From positions 25,252 to 89,251 of the forward strand of contig JBBQUP010000002.1 in NCBI GenBank assembly GCA_038212305.1: 64,000 bases of DNA, read 5' to 3'. Position numbers and translations under genes: made by a program. Of the stretch, positions 10,212 through 19,549 are shown in pieces (positions within the stretch are counted from its first letter, which is position 1; each line of letters starts with the position of its first letter). Source of the DNA: JBBQUP01 sp038212305. Lineage in GTDB: Bacteria > Bacteroidota > Bacteroidia > Bacteroidales > Marinilabiliaceae. A model generated the notes under the pieces. It was not told the DNA's origin and made no database searches. It worked only from the letters and a program-made list of their open reading frames with translations.

Positions 10212-10907
10212 TTAAACTTCTACCGATTTCGAATCAATTCGAATACCGGGACTCATGGTGCTGGAAAGATAAATACTCTTAATGTAAGTACCTTTAGCCG
10301 CTGAAGGCTTCAGTTTTTGAATGACATGCACAAATTCCCGAACATTCTCGGCAATTTTTTCGGGAGAGAATGATACTTTGCCAACGCTTGAGTGAACTAT
10401 GCCATAACGATCAACTTTAAAGTCAATCTTACCGGCTTTAACTTCTGTCACAGCTTTAGCTATATCCATTGTAACTGTTCCGCTTTTAGGGTTTGGCATT
10501 AAACCGCGAGGACCTAATACCCTACCTAACTGACCCACTTTAGCCATCACGCTAGGCATAGTTATAATTACATCGATATCGGTCCAACCGCCTTTAATTT
10601 TCTCGATGAAATCATCTAACCCAACATGATCAGCACCAGCATTGCGTGCTTCTTCTTCTTTATCAGGAGAACATAACACTAACACTCGAGTCTCTTTACC
10701 TGTCCCGTGTGGCAGGGATACTACACCCCTTACCATCTGGTTGGCTTTACGCGGATCTACGCCCAAACGAACATCGATATCAACAGATGCATCAAATTTA
10801 GTTGTGGTAATATCTTTTACCAAAAGTGATGCGTCCTCGATTGGATATTGCTTGGTATCGTCAACTTTCGCTAATGCTAACTTTTTATTCTTTGTTAGTT
10901 TTGCCAT
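10212..10907 (-). CDS. rplA: 50S ribosomal protein L1
   Basis: L1 stalk protein, 231 residues. It has the family block GRVLGPRGLMPNPKSGTV and the C-terminal KPSAAKGTYIKS segment. It is co-directional with rplK (19-bp gap) and rplJ. L1 often represses its operon by binding mRNA; no direct evidence for this is visible here. Confidence 0.98.
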   Translation of the reverse strand: MAKLTKNKKLALAKVDDTKQYPIEDASLLVKDITTTKFDASVDIDVRLGVDPRKANQMVRGVVSLPHGTGKETRVLVLCSPDKEEEARNAGADHVGLDDFIEKIKGGWTDIDVIITMPSVMAKVGQLGRVLGPRGLMPNPKSGTVTMDIAKAVTEVKAGKIDFKVDRYGIVHSSVGKVSFSPEKIAENVREFVHVIQKLKPSAAKGTYIKSIYLSSTMSPGIRIDSKSVEV

Positions 10908-10926
10908 TTTTCCAATAAGGGTTTAA

Positions 10927-11370
10927 TTAATTTTTTCCAGGGAAAGTACCTTCAACGGTAACACCCATGCTTCTGGCAGTACCAGCAATCATCCGCATTG
11001 CAGAGTCTACTGTAAAACAGTTCATATCAGCCATTTTTCCTTCTGCGATGTCTTTAACTTGGTTCCAGTTAACAGAACCAACTTTTTTACGGTTAGGTTC
11101 TGCAGATCCGCCTTTAATTTTGGCAGCCTCCATAACCTGAACAGCAGCAGGAGGTGTTTTAACAACAAAATCAAATGATTTGTCCTTATACACCGTAATA
11201 ACCACAGGTAAAACCTTACCGGCTTTTTCCTGAGTTCTGGCATTGAACTGCTTACAAAACTCCATAATATTCACACCCTTTGAACCTAATGCAGGTCCTA
11301 CAGGAGGTGATGGGTTTGCTGCACCACCTTTTATCTGTAACTTGATAAAAGTTTCTACTTCTTTAGCCAT
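10927..11370 (-). CDS. rplK: 50S ribosomal protein L11
   Basis: GTPase-centre protein, 147 residues. The N-terminal Pro-rich stretch ANPSPPVGPALGSKGVNI and the C-terminal RNA-binding domain ending in GTARSMGV are characteristic. It follows nusG with about a 100-bp gap and heads the ribosomal-protein part of the operon. Confidence 0.98.
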   Translation of the reverse strand: MAKEVETFIKLQIKGGAANPSPPVGPALGSKGVNIMEFCKQFNARTQEKAGKVLPVVITVYKDKSFDFVVKTPPAAVQVMEAAKIKGGSAEPNRKKVGSVNWNQVKDIAEGKMADMNCFTVDSAMRMIAGTARSMGVTVEGTFPGKN

Positions 11371-11471
11371 TGTAGCAATTCGTATTTATTGATTAAATTA
11401 TTGTCGATAAAATAAATAGTGGCAGGGATAATCCTAAATGGATTAGTTTGGAAGCCTATTCTACTCAAAAT

Positions 11472-12017
11472 TTACTCTTTTTCGACTTGCAAAAAGCTCA
11501 GTTCCAAAGGTGTTTTACGGCCAAATATTTTAACCATCACCTTTAATTTTCTTTTCTCTTCATTCACATCTTCAATAGTTCCATTGAAGCCATTGAACGG
11601 TCCATCTATTACTTTTACTGTTTCTCCAATAATAAAAGGATTATTCATCGTTTCGTCTGATTCAGACAATTCATCAACTTTACCTAATATTCGGTTGACC
11701 TCTGATAAACGCAAAGGAGTTGGATTATTCCCACTATCACCTAAAAAACCAATAACATTTGGTATGTTTTTAAGTATGTGAGCAATTTCTCCCACTAAAG
11801 CTGCTTCAATTAAGACATATCCTGGCAGGTAATTTCGTTCTTTACTAACTTTTTTACCATTACGAATCTGAAAAATCTTTTCGGAAGGTATAAGAACTTG
11901 AGATACATAATCCGTTAAGTTTAATGAAGCTATTTCACTCTCAACGTATTCTTTTACCTTTTTCTCTTTACCTCCGATAGCTCTTAAGACGTACCACTTT
12001 TTTTCAATCTCGGCCAT
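11472..12017 (-). CDS. nusG: Transcription termination/antitermination factor NusG
   Basis: Elongation factor that binds the RNA polymerase clamp and couples to ribosomes or Rho. 181 residues: NGN domain at about 5-110 (KWYVLRAIGGKEKKVKEYVE start, LPGYVLIEA) and a C-terminal KOW domain from about 128 (GETVKVIDGPFNGFNGTIED). It starts 17 bp after secE, the usual secE-nusG pair. Confidence 0.97.
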   Translation of the reverse strand: MAEIEKKWYVLRAIGGKEKKVKEYVESEIASLNLTDYVSQVLIPSEKIFQIRNGKKVSKERNYLPGYVLIEAALVGEIAHILKNIPNVIGFLGDSGNNPTPLRLSEVNRILGKVDELSESDETMNNPFIIGETVKVIDGPFNGFNGTIEDVNEEKRKLKVMVKIFGRKTPLELSFLQVEKE

Positions 12018-12034
12018 TTTCTTGCCTCTCTAGT

Positions 12035-12229
12035 TTAATAAAGTTGTTCGTACAATTTTGATAAGATGAACTCAAAACTTGAATCCATCAAGAAAACCAC
12101 AACAGCAATTATGGCTGATGCAACCATAACCACAAGTGCACTATTGGTTAGTTCAGACCAAGTAGGCCATGATGTTTTTTGAATTAGTTCGCTTTGAACA
12201 TCTTTTAAATAGGCAATGAATTTATTCAT
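12035..12229 (-). CDS. secE: Preprotein translocase subunit SecE
   Basis: Small membrane subunit of the Sec channel, about 64 residues. The amphipathic start (MNKFIAYLKDVQ), the SWPTWSEL motif and one C-terminal transmembrane helix (ALVVMVASAIIAVVVFLMD) are diagnostic. The frame is open to 12274, but the internal ATG at 12229 matches SecE N-termini and is preferred. Confidence 0.93.
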   Translation of the reverse strand: MNKFIAYLKDVQSELIQKTSWPTWSELTNSALVVMVASAIIAVVVFLMDSSFEFILSKLYEQLY

Positions 12230-12272
12230 CGTAGTTGTTACTTTACTTTTCTGTAAATGTTTTAAACTTATC

Positions 12273-12326
12273 AAGTGTTACTTAACACTTAGCCGGATCA
12301 CATCCTTTTCCAAGAATTTAATCCGG
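12273..12326 (-). other. Two stem-loops between tRNA-Trp and secE
   Basis: AAGTGTTA / TAACACTT form an 8-bp palindrome at 12273-12290, and CCGGAT / ATCCGG pair across 12293-12326. Neither is followed by a U-run on the minus strand. They may guide tRNA 3' processing or mRNA 5' stability (inference). Confidence 0.4.
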
Positions 12327-12333
12327 TATCATG

Positions 12334-12406
12334 CACGGGAGGAGCGACTCGAACGCCCGACACTCGGTTTTGGAGACCGATGCTCTACCAACTGAGCTAC
12401 ACCCGT
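12334..12406 (-). tRNA. tRNA-Trp (CCA)
   Basis: A 73-nt cloverleaf with anticodon CCA in the loop CTCCAAA, the GTAGCTCAGTTGGTAGAGC D-arm and a TTCGAGT T-loop. Discriminator base is G, as expected for bacterial tRNA-Trp. The 3' CCA is not encoded. The acceptor stem has one U6-U67 mismatch. It lies between tuf and secE, the usual Bacteroidota position. Confidence 0.93.
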
Positions 12407-12410
12407 ATAT

Positions 12411-12434
12411 ATAGGGGAAATTTCTCTCCCCTAT
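12411..12434 (-). other. Stem-loop between tuf and tRNA-Trp
   Basis: ATAGGGGA / TCCCCTAT form an 8-bp stem with an 8-nt loop, 5 bp before the tRNA 5' end as read on the minus strand. No U-run follows, so it is more likely a processing or mRNA 3'-end element than a terminator. Confidence 0.5.
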
Positions 12435-12447
12435 TTATATTTAGAAA

Positions 12448-13635
12448 TTACTCTAAAATTTCAGTGATCTGACCTGCACCAACTGTACGTCCACCTTCGC
12501 GAATCGCGAAACGAAGACCTTGGTTCATAGCAACAGGATAAATAAGCTCAACAATGATACTTACGTTATCACCTGGCATAACCATTTCAGTTCCTTCTGG
12601 AAGAGAAATCTCGCCGGTAATATCTAGAGTACGTAAGAAAAACTGAGGACGATATTTATTATGGAATGGAGTGTGACGTCCACCTTCTTCTTTTTTCAAT
12701 ACGTAAATCTCAGCTTTAAACTTAGTGTGTGGTTTAATTGTATTTGCTTTACAAAGAACCATACCACGCTTAATATCTGCTTTATCGATACCACGTAACA
12801 ATAAACCTACGTTATCACCAGCTTGTCCTTCATCAAGAATCTTACGAAACATCTCAACTCCAGTACAAACAGTTTTTTTACCAGCTGCTCCAAGACCAAT
12901 GATTTGCATCTCTTCACCTGTTTTGATAATACCTGTTTCGATACGTCCTGTTGCAACAGTTCCACGACCAGTGATAGTGAAAACGTCTTCGATAGGCATT
13001 ACGAAAGGCTTATCAATAGCACGGGGAGGAAGTTCAATCCAGCTATCAACTGCATTCATTAAATCCATTACTTTTTCTTCCCATTCTGGCTCACCGTTCA
13101 TTGCACCTAATGCAGAACCTTGAATTACTGGAGAGTTATCACCATCGAACTTATAAAAAGTTAACAATTCGCGAAGCTCCATTTCCACAAGTTCCAATAA
13201 TTCTGGATCATCAACCATATCCACTTTATTCATGAATACAACGATACGAGGAACGTTTACCTGACGAGCCAAAAGGATGTGCTCGCGTGTTTGAGGCATA
13301 GGTCCATCAGTTGCAGCACAAACTAAAATAGCACCATCCATTTGAGCAGCACCAGTAACCATGTTTTTAACATAGTCAGCGTGACCTGGACAGTCAACGT
13401 GTGCATAGTGGCGGTTTTCAGTTGAATACTCAACGTGTGCGGTGTTGATAGTAATACCACGCTCTTTCTCTTCAGGAGCGTTGTCGATTGATGCAAAATC
13501 TTTTACTTCAGACAAACCTTTTTTTGCTAACACCATTGTGATAGCAGCGGTTAATGTGGTTTTGCCGTGGTCAACGTGGCCAATGGTACCAATATTAACG
13601 TGTGGTTTGGTCCTTTTAAATTGTTCTTTAGCCAT
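12448..13635 (-). CDS. tuf: Elongation factor Tu
   Basis: GTPase that delivers aminoacyl-tRNA to the ribosome. 395 residues starting MAKEQFKRTKPHVNIG; P-loop GHVDHGKTT, DCPGHADY and NKVD motifs are all present. The frame is open to 13731 only because it runs back towards the tRNA-Thr gene; the start at 13635 is certain from the family. It lies between tRNA-Thr and tRNA-Trp. Confidence 0.98.
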   Translation of the reverse strand: MAKEQFKRTKPHVNIGTIGHVDHGKTTLTAAITMVLAKKGLSEVKDFASIDNAPEEKERGITINTAHVEYSTENRHYAHVDCPGHADYVKNMVTGAAQMDGAILVCAATDGPMPQTREHILLARQVNVPRIVVFMNKVDMVDDPELLELVEMELRELLTFYKFDGDNSPVIQGSALGAMNGEPEWEEKVMDLMNAVDSWIELPPRAIDKPFVMPIEDVFTITGRGTVATGRIETGIIKTGEEMQIIGLGAAGKKTVCTGVEMFRKILDEGQAGDNVGLLLRGIDKADIKRGMVLCKANTIKPHTKFKAEIYVLKKEEGGRHTPFHNKYRPQFFLRTLDITGEISLPEGTEMVMPGDNVSIIVELIYPVAMNQGLRFAIREGGRTVGAGQITEILE

Positions 13636-13689
13636 AACTCGAAATATTTGACAATTAGATAAAAGTGTTAAAAAACCTTCTGTTTCTTG

Positions 13690-13761
<72 letters not shown>

Positions 13762-13768
13762 GGTAGTG

Positions 13769-13841
13769 AGCGGGAGAAGGGGTTCAAACCCTCGACCCTC
13801 AGCTTGGAAGGCTGATGCTCTATCAACTGAGCTACTCCCGC
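13769..13841 (-). tRNA. tRNA-Gly (TCC)
   Basis: A 73-nt cloverleaf with perfect acceptor stem GCGGGAG / CTCCCGC and anticodon TCC in the loop CTTCCAA. It is separated from tRNA-Thr by only 7 bp, so the two are surely co-transcribed. Confidence 0.95.
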
Positions 13842-13923
13842 ATAAACAAACCCTTAAAGGTATGTAATTTGAACTTAAATTAATACCTCAATGATTATTA
13901 TTTCAATTAAAAAACTAACGATG

Positions 13924-14006
13924 TGGGGAGAGGAGGATTCGAACCTCCGAAGTCGTAAGACAACTGAGTTACAGTCAGTCCCATTTGGCCACTCTGGAAT
14001 CTCCCC
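13924..14006 (-). tRNA. tRNA-Tyr (GTA)
   Basis: An 83-nt class II tRNA with a long variable arm. Acceptor stem GGGGAGA / TCTCCCC, anticodon GTA in loop CTGTAAC, discriminator A. First of the Tyr-Gly-Thr tRNA group upstream of tuf. Confidence 0.95.
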
Positions 14007-14042
14007 ATGCGTTGGTGAATCACGTTTGATTCTCTTTTTCAT

Positions 14043-14082
14043 TTTAATAGGCTGATCATTTTTAGATAATCAGCCTATTAAA
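14043..14082 (-). other. Long stem-loop between hpf and tRNA-Tyr
   Basis: A perfect 14-bp stem (TTTAATAGGCTGAT / ATCAGCCTATTAAA) with a 12-nt loop. Neither strand has a U-run after it. It may be an RNase III-type cleavage point that frees the tRNAs from the hpf mRNA (inference). Confidence 0.6.
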
Positions 14083-14172
14083 CTGCAATTTCCGTTTAAT
14101 ATGATTCTCAAAACGGTGTGCAAATGTATAATTTATTTTCTAGACAGCAAAAAAAATGTCCTTTTTTTTAAA

Positions 14173-14472
14173 TTATTTGGGTTGTACCTTCTCCTTCCAC
14201 TTAATCAACTGTTTACGCAATGCATCGCATGCCAAATCTATTGATTCTTCAAATGTTTTTGCTTGCTTTTTAGCAAAAAGATCTCCTCCGGGGATATTCA
14301 AGCTTATCTCGGCAACTTTGTTCTCAGCTACTTCTGATTTTTCAAGCTTTAAAATAACATCAGCGGTAATAATCCCTTCAAAAAATTGTTCGAGTTTATT
14401 AACTTTTAAATTAACAAACTCTTCTAAATGTTCGGCTGCGGTAAAATGAACCGATTGAATTTTAATATTCAT
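14173..14472 (-). CDS. hpf: Ribosome hibernation-promoting factor (short HPF/RaiA)
   Basis: Binds the 30S decoding region and silences or dimerises ribosomes in stationary phase. About 99 residues, starting MNIKIQSVHFTAAEHLEEFV; the single S30AE domain is present and the C-terminal extension of long HPF is absent. The in-frame ATG at 14478 would add two residues. It is 12 bp past xerC, so probably co-transcribed with rpsU-xerC. Confidence 0.9.
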   Translation of the reverse strand: MNIKIQSVHFTAAEHLEEFVNLKVNKLEQFFEGIITADVILKLEKSEVAENKVAEISLNIPGGDLFAKKQAKTFEESIDLACDALRKQLIKWKEKVQPK

Positions 14473-14489
14473 ATGCAATCCTCCATTTT

Positions 14490-15374
14490 TTAAGCCCTTG
14501 GATGGGCTTGTTTGTAAATAGAATTTAATTGATCAAAATTGTTATGCGTATATATTTCTGTTGCTGTTAAATTGGCATGACCTAATAACTCTTTAATGGC
14601 ATTTAAATCAGCACCATGATTTAACAAAGCAGTGGCAAAAGTATGCCTTAATATATGGGGACTTTTTTTTGATAATGTGGTAACCATTGCCAAATGATGT
14701 TTTACCACACGATAGATCAACTTATGATATATCGGTTCGCCATTTGCGGTTAAAAAAAGATCACTTGCATTATAATTGGGAAATGTAACACTTCTTAATA
14801 ACAAGTACTCTTTCAACCTATCTTTAAGTTTATTGGTAAAAGGAACAAGCCTCTGTTTATTTCTTTTACCATTCACTTTAATTGTTCCACCAAAGAAATC
14901 AACATTTCCAAGTTGTAGAGATGCTAATTCGCTTAAGCGCATGCCTGTTAAATAAAACATCTCAATTATTAATTTGTTGCGAACACCTTCGTAGTCGATA
15001 CCAAAATCAACTTCGTCTAACAACAAATCCATCTCAGATTCCTTGACAAACTGAGGCAGACGCTTTGGTGTTTTTGGTTTAATAACCCCTTGAGCAGGAT
15101 TATTTTCAACAATCCCTTCGCGTTGCAAAAATTTAAAAAAAGATGTTAATGTGGCGATTTTTCGGTTAACGGATCTAGGAAGAAGGCCATGATCAAGCAT
15201 ACTAACCATCCATTGACGAATATGCTTTGACGTTACCTCAGTCCAGTCAACCATTCTCTCATCGAAGTGAAATCGATGAAATTGTAATAAATCATTATTA
15301 TACGAAACGATGGTATGTTGAGAACCGCGTTTTTCGTATTTAATATTGTTAATAAACGATTGAATATATTGCAT
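14490..15374 (-). CDS. xerC: Tyrosine recombinase XerC-like
   Basis: Site-specific recombinase of the Xer family, which resolves chromosome dimers at dif. 294 residues: N-terminal SAM-like DNA-binding domain (about 1-90) and catalytic domain with R146 (TGMRLSEL), H240 and R243 (HILRHTFA), H266 (LLGHANL) and nucleophile Y275 (EIYTH). It sits between rpsU and hpf, a conserved Bacteroidota arrangement, which favours the housekeeping Xer over a mobile integrase. No dif site was recognised in the window. Confidence 0.9.
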   Translation of the reverse strand: MQYIQSFINNIKYEKRGSQHTIVSYNNDLLQFHRFHFDERMVDWTEVTSKHIRQWMVSMLDHGLLPRSVNRKIATLTSFFKFLQREGIVENNPAQGVIKPKTPKRLPQFVKESEMDLLLDEVDFGIDYEGVRNKLIIEMFYLTGMRLSELASLQLGNVDFFGGTIKVNGKRNKQRLVPFTNKLKDRLKEYLLLRSVTFPNYNASDLFLTANGEPIYHKLIYRVVKHHLAMVTTLSKKSPHILRHTFATALLNHGADLNAIKELLGHANLTATEIYTHNNFDQLNSIYKQAHPRA

Positions 15375-15508
15375 AAATATGAAGACTCCAAGTTATTGAA
15401 AAAATAAGACCTTCATTTAATTACAATCCAATTTAGTATGGATAGTATTAACTGAGAACTATTTCAATTTACAAAAATAACCCGGAATTTTCATGATTTC
15501 TCGAACAA

Positions 15509-15700
15509 TTATTCTTCGTTACGCTGCAATTGCTCTATGTAGATTGCTTTTTTCACTTCCTCTCGACGAACAACAGATGGTTTCTCGAAAGCCTGACGTG
15601 AACGAAGCTCGCGCATTGCACCAGTTTTTTCAAATTTACGCTTGAATTTCTTCAAGGCTCTTTCAATGTTCTCACCTTCTTTAATAGGAACTACAATCAT
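15509..15700 (-). CDS. rpsU: 30S ribosomal protein S21
   Basis: Small basic ribosomal protein, 63 residues, starting MIVVPIKEGENIERALKKFK with the RELRSRQAFEKPS segment typical of Bacteroidota S21. First gene of the rpsU-xerC-hpf set. In Bacteroidota S21 is linked to control of mRNAs with Shine-Dalgarno sites (family knowledge). Confidence 0.96.
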   Translation of the reverse strand: MIVVPIKEGENIERALKKFKRKFEKTGAMRELRSRQAFEKPSVVRREEVKKAIYIEQLQRNEE

Positions 15701-15889
15701 AATCTTCTCCTTTTACTTACTGTATTTATAATACTTTATATATCAATTACATTTAGTCTTTTGCAAGACACTCCACCTTAAAATTTGGAGATGCAAAGAA
15801 AATGAAGTTTCTTGATTGTCACAAGTTTTTAAACTTTTTTTTTCATCGGTAGGAGATTAATTTTTAAAAATTGCTGCATTCCAATGAAG

Positions 15890-16921
15890 TTAATTCAGAT
15901 TTAAATAACTCTCTAATCTAACTATCTCATCTTCAAGACATCCTAGTAAAGTGAAAATTGATTCGACTGAATGAATCCGACCTTCCTTATTCCGATAGTC
16001 AATAATTTTACGAGCTTTGTAAAAGCCAATATATGGATGATTTTTTAATTTATCCAATGAAAATGTGTTTAATTGAATAGGATGTATAAGTGTTTGATTT
16101 ATACTTAAATGATTTTTCATAGTATCAACTAGATCTGTAGAAATGCCATAAACTTCGCTTAATTGATTTATGCAATAAAAACCACCCAGCTTTATTCGAT
16201 ATTTAACTATTCTACCAGCCAAAACTGATCCAATCCCAGCTAGTTTCAGTAACTGAACTGAATCGGCACTGTTTAATTCAATTGTTGCCAATGGAGTTCG
16301 TTCCTTTTCTAATTTAACATACTTTCTTCCAGTAATTATCGATGGTAACTCATTTGAATTTATTTTAAGAAGCTTTTGCGAATCGTATTTCGAATACATC
16401 CAATGTGTATTCTGAATTACTACAATCGAATCGATTAACCATGTTGGGAAATTCATTTCTCTCATTTGAGCTGAAGTCAATTGATTTAAATCGACCCAAT
16501 TGGAATTAAAATGATTACCTGACTTAAAATTGGTTTTGGGTAATGCATCATTAAAAGTGATGAAAGGTTGCGCCTCACGAATAAATGCAGAATCAATTCC
16601 CTTAATTTTATATAAATCACTGGTTGTTTTAAATCGCCCTCCTGCTTCCAAATACTTTTTCCAATTGACAATTGCAAAAACATTTACCCCTAATTTCTCC
16701 AATTCTTTAATCGAAACGGTATTGGGATCAAACTCAAAAACATCTAATTGTATATTCTCTGGAATTATAATTGTTTCTTCAACAACAATGTTTTCTTTAG
16801 ATTGAGGATGTAGTATTTCATCTCTAAAAAGAGTAAATGGAAATAAACCGATACCTATTATCAGCAATCCTCCATACCCATATAGCTCCGATTTGGTAAA
16901 GGATAAAAGATCTTTCCACAT
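15890..16921 (-). CDS. Helix-hairpin-helix (ComEA-like) membrane-anchored protein
   Basis: 343 residues with one N-terminal transmembrane helix (GYGGLLIIGIGLFPFTLF) and then repeated helix-hairpin-helix units. The clearest is LNSADSVQLLKLAGIGSVLA, and degenerate copies begin FDPNTVSIKELEKLG and LNTFSLDKLKNHPYIG. ComEA-type repeats bind DNA, so a role in DNA uptake or envelope-associated DNA binding is possible, but no other competence gene is near. It is followed on the same strand by nothing closer than rpsU. Function is inferred from the domain only. Confidence 0.75.
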   Translation of the reverse strand: MWKDLLSFTKSELYGYGGLLIIGIGLFPFTLFRDEILHPQSKENIVVEETIIIPENIQLDVFEFDPNTVSIKELEKLGVNVFAIVNWKKYLEAGGRFKTTSDLYKIKGIDSAFIREAQPFITFNDALPKTNFKSGNHFNSNWVDLNQLTSAQMREMNFPTWLIDSIVVIQNTHWMYSKYDSQKLLKINSNELPSIITGRKYVKLEKERTPLATIELNSADSVQLLKLAGIGSVLAGRIVKYRIKLGGFYCINQLSEVYGISTDLVDTMKNHLSINQTLIHPIQLNTFSLDKLKNHPYIGFYKARKIIDYRNKEGRIHSVESIFTLLGCLEDEIVRLESYLNLN

Positions 16922-16967
16922 ACTAATTTCATTTAGGGAAAGGTAATCATAATTTTAAAAAAGTAAA

Positions 16968-18287
16968 TTATTGCCCGAAAAAACCTAATCCATTTAAAAA
17001 CACAAAAGCGATGGCAACAGGAGCCAAATACTTTATGATTAACCAAAAAACAGGAAATAATTTCATTTGATGTCCTGATTCTTCTAATTCTTTTCGAGTT
17101 GCTATCTTTTTCAGCTGCCAAACAACAAACAATACAATGAAAAGACCACCTAAGGGAAGCATAATATTCGCCGTAAGAAATTCAAAGCCACTAAACAAAG
17201 CTGAGAACTTGATGCATAAAATAGAGAGTAAAGTCATGGTTCCTGCGGCCAGCCATGTTGCTATATTTCGTTTCATCTTTAGTTCTTCGGTGAAATAAGC
17301 AACCACCACTTCGAGCAATGAAATGGTAGAGGTTAGTGCCGCAATAGCTAGTAAAGAGAAAAAGATAACTCCAAAAACGATACCGCCTGACATATGTCCA
17401 AAGATATTTGGCAGAGTCACAAACACAAGACCTGGACCACTATCGGGTTGTAAACCAAAAGCAAACACAGCAGGGAAAATTACTAAACTGGCTAATACTG
17501 CAACCGTAGTATCAGTCATTGAAACCCAAACCGAAGTTGTTCCCAATTTCTCTTTTTTACTAACATACGATCCATATGTAGCCATTACGCCCATTCCTAT
17601 ACTCATGCTAAAAAAAACTTGTCCAAGCGCATCCAATATAACTTTTGAATTTATCTTGGTAAAATCAGGTCGAAATAAAAAATCAACTCCAGCCATTGCA
17701 CCAGGTAGTGTAAGCGATCGGATCATTAAAAAAACGAGCAATACAAAAAGCAATGGCATTAGTATTTTCGAATATTTTTCAATTCCGTCTTTTACCCCAC
17801 CTAAAACAATTAAAACATTTAAAAGCATAAACAATACCATCCAAAATAGAGGCCTCCAAAAGCCAGATGTATAGGTTTGATATTGAGCTTGTATTTCAGC
17901 AGGAGTTCGGTTTGTAAAAGCACCAACTGCAGATGAATAAATATATTCAAGCGTCCAGCCTCCAACAATAGAATAAAAAGACATGATTAAAAAGGCGGCA
18001 CCCACTCCCATTACACCAATTAAAAACCAAGGTTTTCCGGGAGTTAGATGTTTAAATGCACCTATTACATTGCGTTGAGCTTTTCGGCCGATAATCATTT
18101 CCGACATCATGATTGGGATTCCGACTAAGAAAGCAATGACTAGATAAGTTATTAAAAATGCTGCACCTCCATTTTGACCAAGCAGATATGGGAATCGCCA
18201 GATATTACCTAATCCAACTGCGGATCCTGCTGCGGCAGCAATTACACCAAATTTACTTGAAAATGAGTCTCTATTGGATATATTCAT
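16968..18287 (-). CDS. Sodium-dependent transporter (SNF family)
   Basis: Neurotransmitter:sodium symporter family protein, 439 residues with about eleven hydrophobic segments. The first helix has the Na+-site motif GSAVGLGNIWRFPY, and helix 6-8 regions (FFSMSIGMGVMATYGSY) fit LeuT-like folds. Substrate is probably an amino acid or similar solute, unknown from sequence. It is separated from fbaA by a terminator, so likely has its own promoter. Confidence 0.9.
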   Translation of the reverse strand: MNISNRDSFSSKFGVIAAAAGSAVGLGNIWRFPYLLGQNGGAAFLITYLVIAFLVGIPIMMSEMIIGRKAQRNVIGAFKHLTPGKPWFLIGVMGVGAAFLIMSFYSIVGGWTLEYIYSSAVGAFTNRTPAEIQAQYQTYTSGFWRPLFWMVLFMLLNVLIVLGGVKDGIEKYSKILMPLLFVLLVFLMIRSLTLPGAMAGVDFLFRPDFTKINSKVILDALGQVFFSMSIGMGVMATYGSYVSKKEKLGTTSVWVSMTDTTVAVLASLVIFPAVFAFGLQPDSGPGLVFVTLPNIFGHMSGGIVFGVIFFSLLAIAALTSTISLLEVVVAYFTEELKMKRNIATWLAAGTMTLLSILCIKFSALFSGFEFLTANIMLPLGGLFIVLFVVWQLKKIATRKELEESGHQMKLFPVFWLIIKYLAPVAIAFVFLNGLGFFGQ

Positions 18288-18318
18288 TTTTTATAATTTA
18301 AAACCGATGCAAAATATA

Positions 18319-18357
18319 AAAAAAGAGGCACGACTTAAAAACATCGGCCTCTTTTTT
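18319..18357 (-). terminator. Intrinsic terminator after fbaA
   Basis: AAAAAAGAGGC / GCCTCTTTTTT with a 17-nt loop, ending in a U-run on the minus strand. It closes the fbaA transcript 23 bp past its stop. Confidence 0.8.
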
Positions 18358-18379
18358 ATTAATGTTTATTCTTTATATG

Positions 18380-19456
18380 TTATAAACGATCCATGCAATT
18401 AAGATCAGAAAAAGCAACTTTCATCCGATCGATAAGTGTTACTTGACCTGCACGCAACCATACACGAGGATCGTAGAATTTTTTATTAGGCTTATCATCT
18501 CCCTCCGGATTACCAATCTGTCCTTGAAGATAGTCATGATTTTTAGCTTCAAAAAGCCGAATTCCATCCCAAGTAGCCCATTGAGTATCAGTATCGATAT
18601 TCATTTTAACAACACCATAGCTGATTGCCTCACGGATTTCAGATAATGAAGAACCTGAACCACCATGGAATACAAAATCAACTGGCTTATTCGATGTTTT
18701 TAGTTTTGCCTGAATAAATTTTTGAGAGGCATCCAAAATTGATGGTTTCAAAACAACATTACCTGGTTTGTAAACTCCATGTACATTACCAAATGATGCT
18801 GCAATGGTAAAACGAGAAGAAATTTTCAATAGCTGCTCATATGCATAGCACACCTCTTCTGGCTGAGTATAAAGTAATGCATTGTCTGCATCTGAATTAT
18901 CTACTCCATCTTCTTCTCCTCCTGTAATACCCAATTCAATTTCGAGAGTCATCCCCATTTTACTCATGCGAGTTAAGTACTCTTTACATATGGCGATGTT
19001 CTCTTCTAAAGGCTCTTCGGACAAATCAAGCATATGAGAGCTAAAAAGAGGTTTTCCTGTTTCGGCAAAGTTTTTTTCACTTGCGTCCAAAAGACCATCA
19101 ATCCAAGGCAATAATTTTTTAGCTGCGTGATCAGTATGAAGAATTACTGGAACACCATAAGCTTCAGCTAATAAATGAATATGCTTTGCAGCCGAAATTC
19201 CACCTAAAACAGCAGCATTATGGCCTTCTAATTTCAGTCCTTTACCTGCATAAAAAGCGGCACCTCCATTAGAAAGCTGAATCATAACAGGAGAATTAAC
19301 TAATTTAGCAGCTTCAAGAATACCGTTAATTGAATCGGTTCCAACTACATTTACAGCTGGCATAGCAAACCCTTGTTCTTTTGCTAATGCAAACAATTTA
19401 CTAACATCATCACCAGTTACAACACCAGGTTTAACCACATCTAATACTCGCTTCAT
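18380..19456 (-). CDS. fbaA: Class II fructose-bisphosphate aldolase
   Basis: Zinc-dependent cleavage of fructose-1,6-bisphosphate into DHAP and GAP. 358 residues, the length of the class IIA (E. coli FbaA) group. Zinc and catalytic motifs include LHTDHAAKKLLPW near residue 105, EIELGITGGEEDG and VFHGGSGSS; the last binds the phosphate. Monocistronic: own terminator downstream and promoter-like sequence upstream. Confidence 0.97.
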   Translation of the reverse strand: MKRVLDVVKPGVVTGDDVSKLFALAKEQGFAMPAVNVVGTDSINGILEAAKLVNSPVMIQLSNGGAAFYAGKGLKLEGHNAAVLGGISAAKHIHLLAEAYGVPVILHTDHAAKKLLPWIDGLLDASEKNFAETGKPLFSSHMLDLSEEPLEENIAICKEYLTRMSKMGMTLEIELGITGGEEDGVDNSDADNALLYTQPEEVCYAYEQLLKISSRFTIAASFGNVHGVYKPGNVVLKPSILDASQKFIQAKLKTSNKPVDFVFHGGSGSSLSEIREAISYGVVKMNIDTDTQWATWDGIRLFEAKNHDYLQGQIGNPEGDDKPNKKFYDPRVWLRAGQVTLIDRMKVAFSDLNCMDRL

Positions 19457-19549
19457 AGCTTTTAATTTATTGTTCTAATTAAAATTTAATTGATTATTTA
19501 TCTTATAATTTATAGCAAAAATATTGTTTTAAATATCAATTTATCACTG

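Noticed and set aside
14490..15374. XerC-like gene as a phage or integron integrase
   Set aside because: It sits in the conserved rpsU-hpf context beside tRNAs with no att-type repeats or phage genes.
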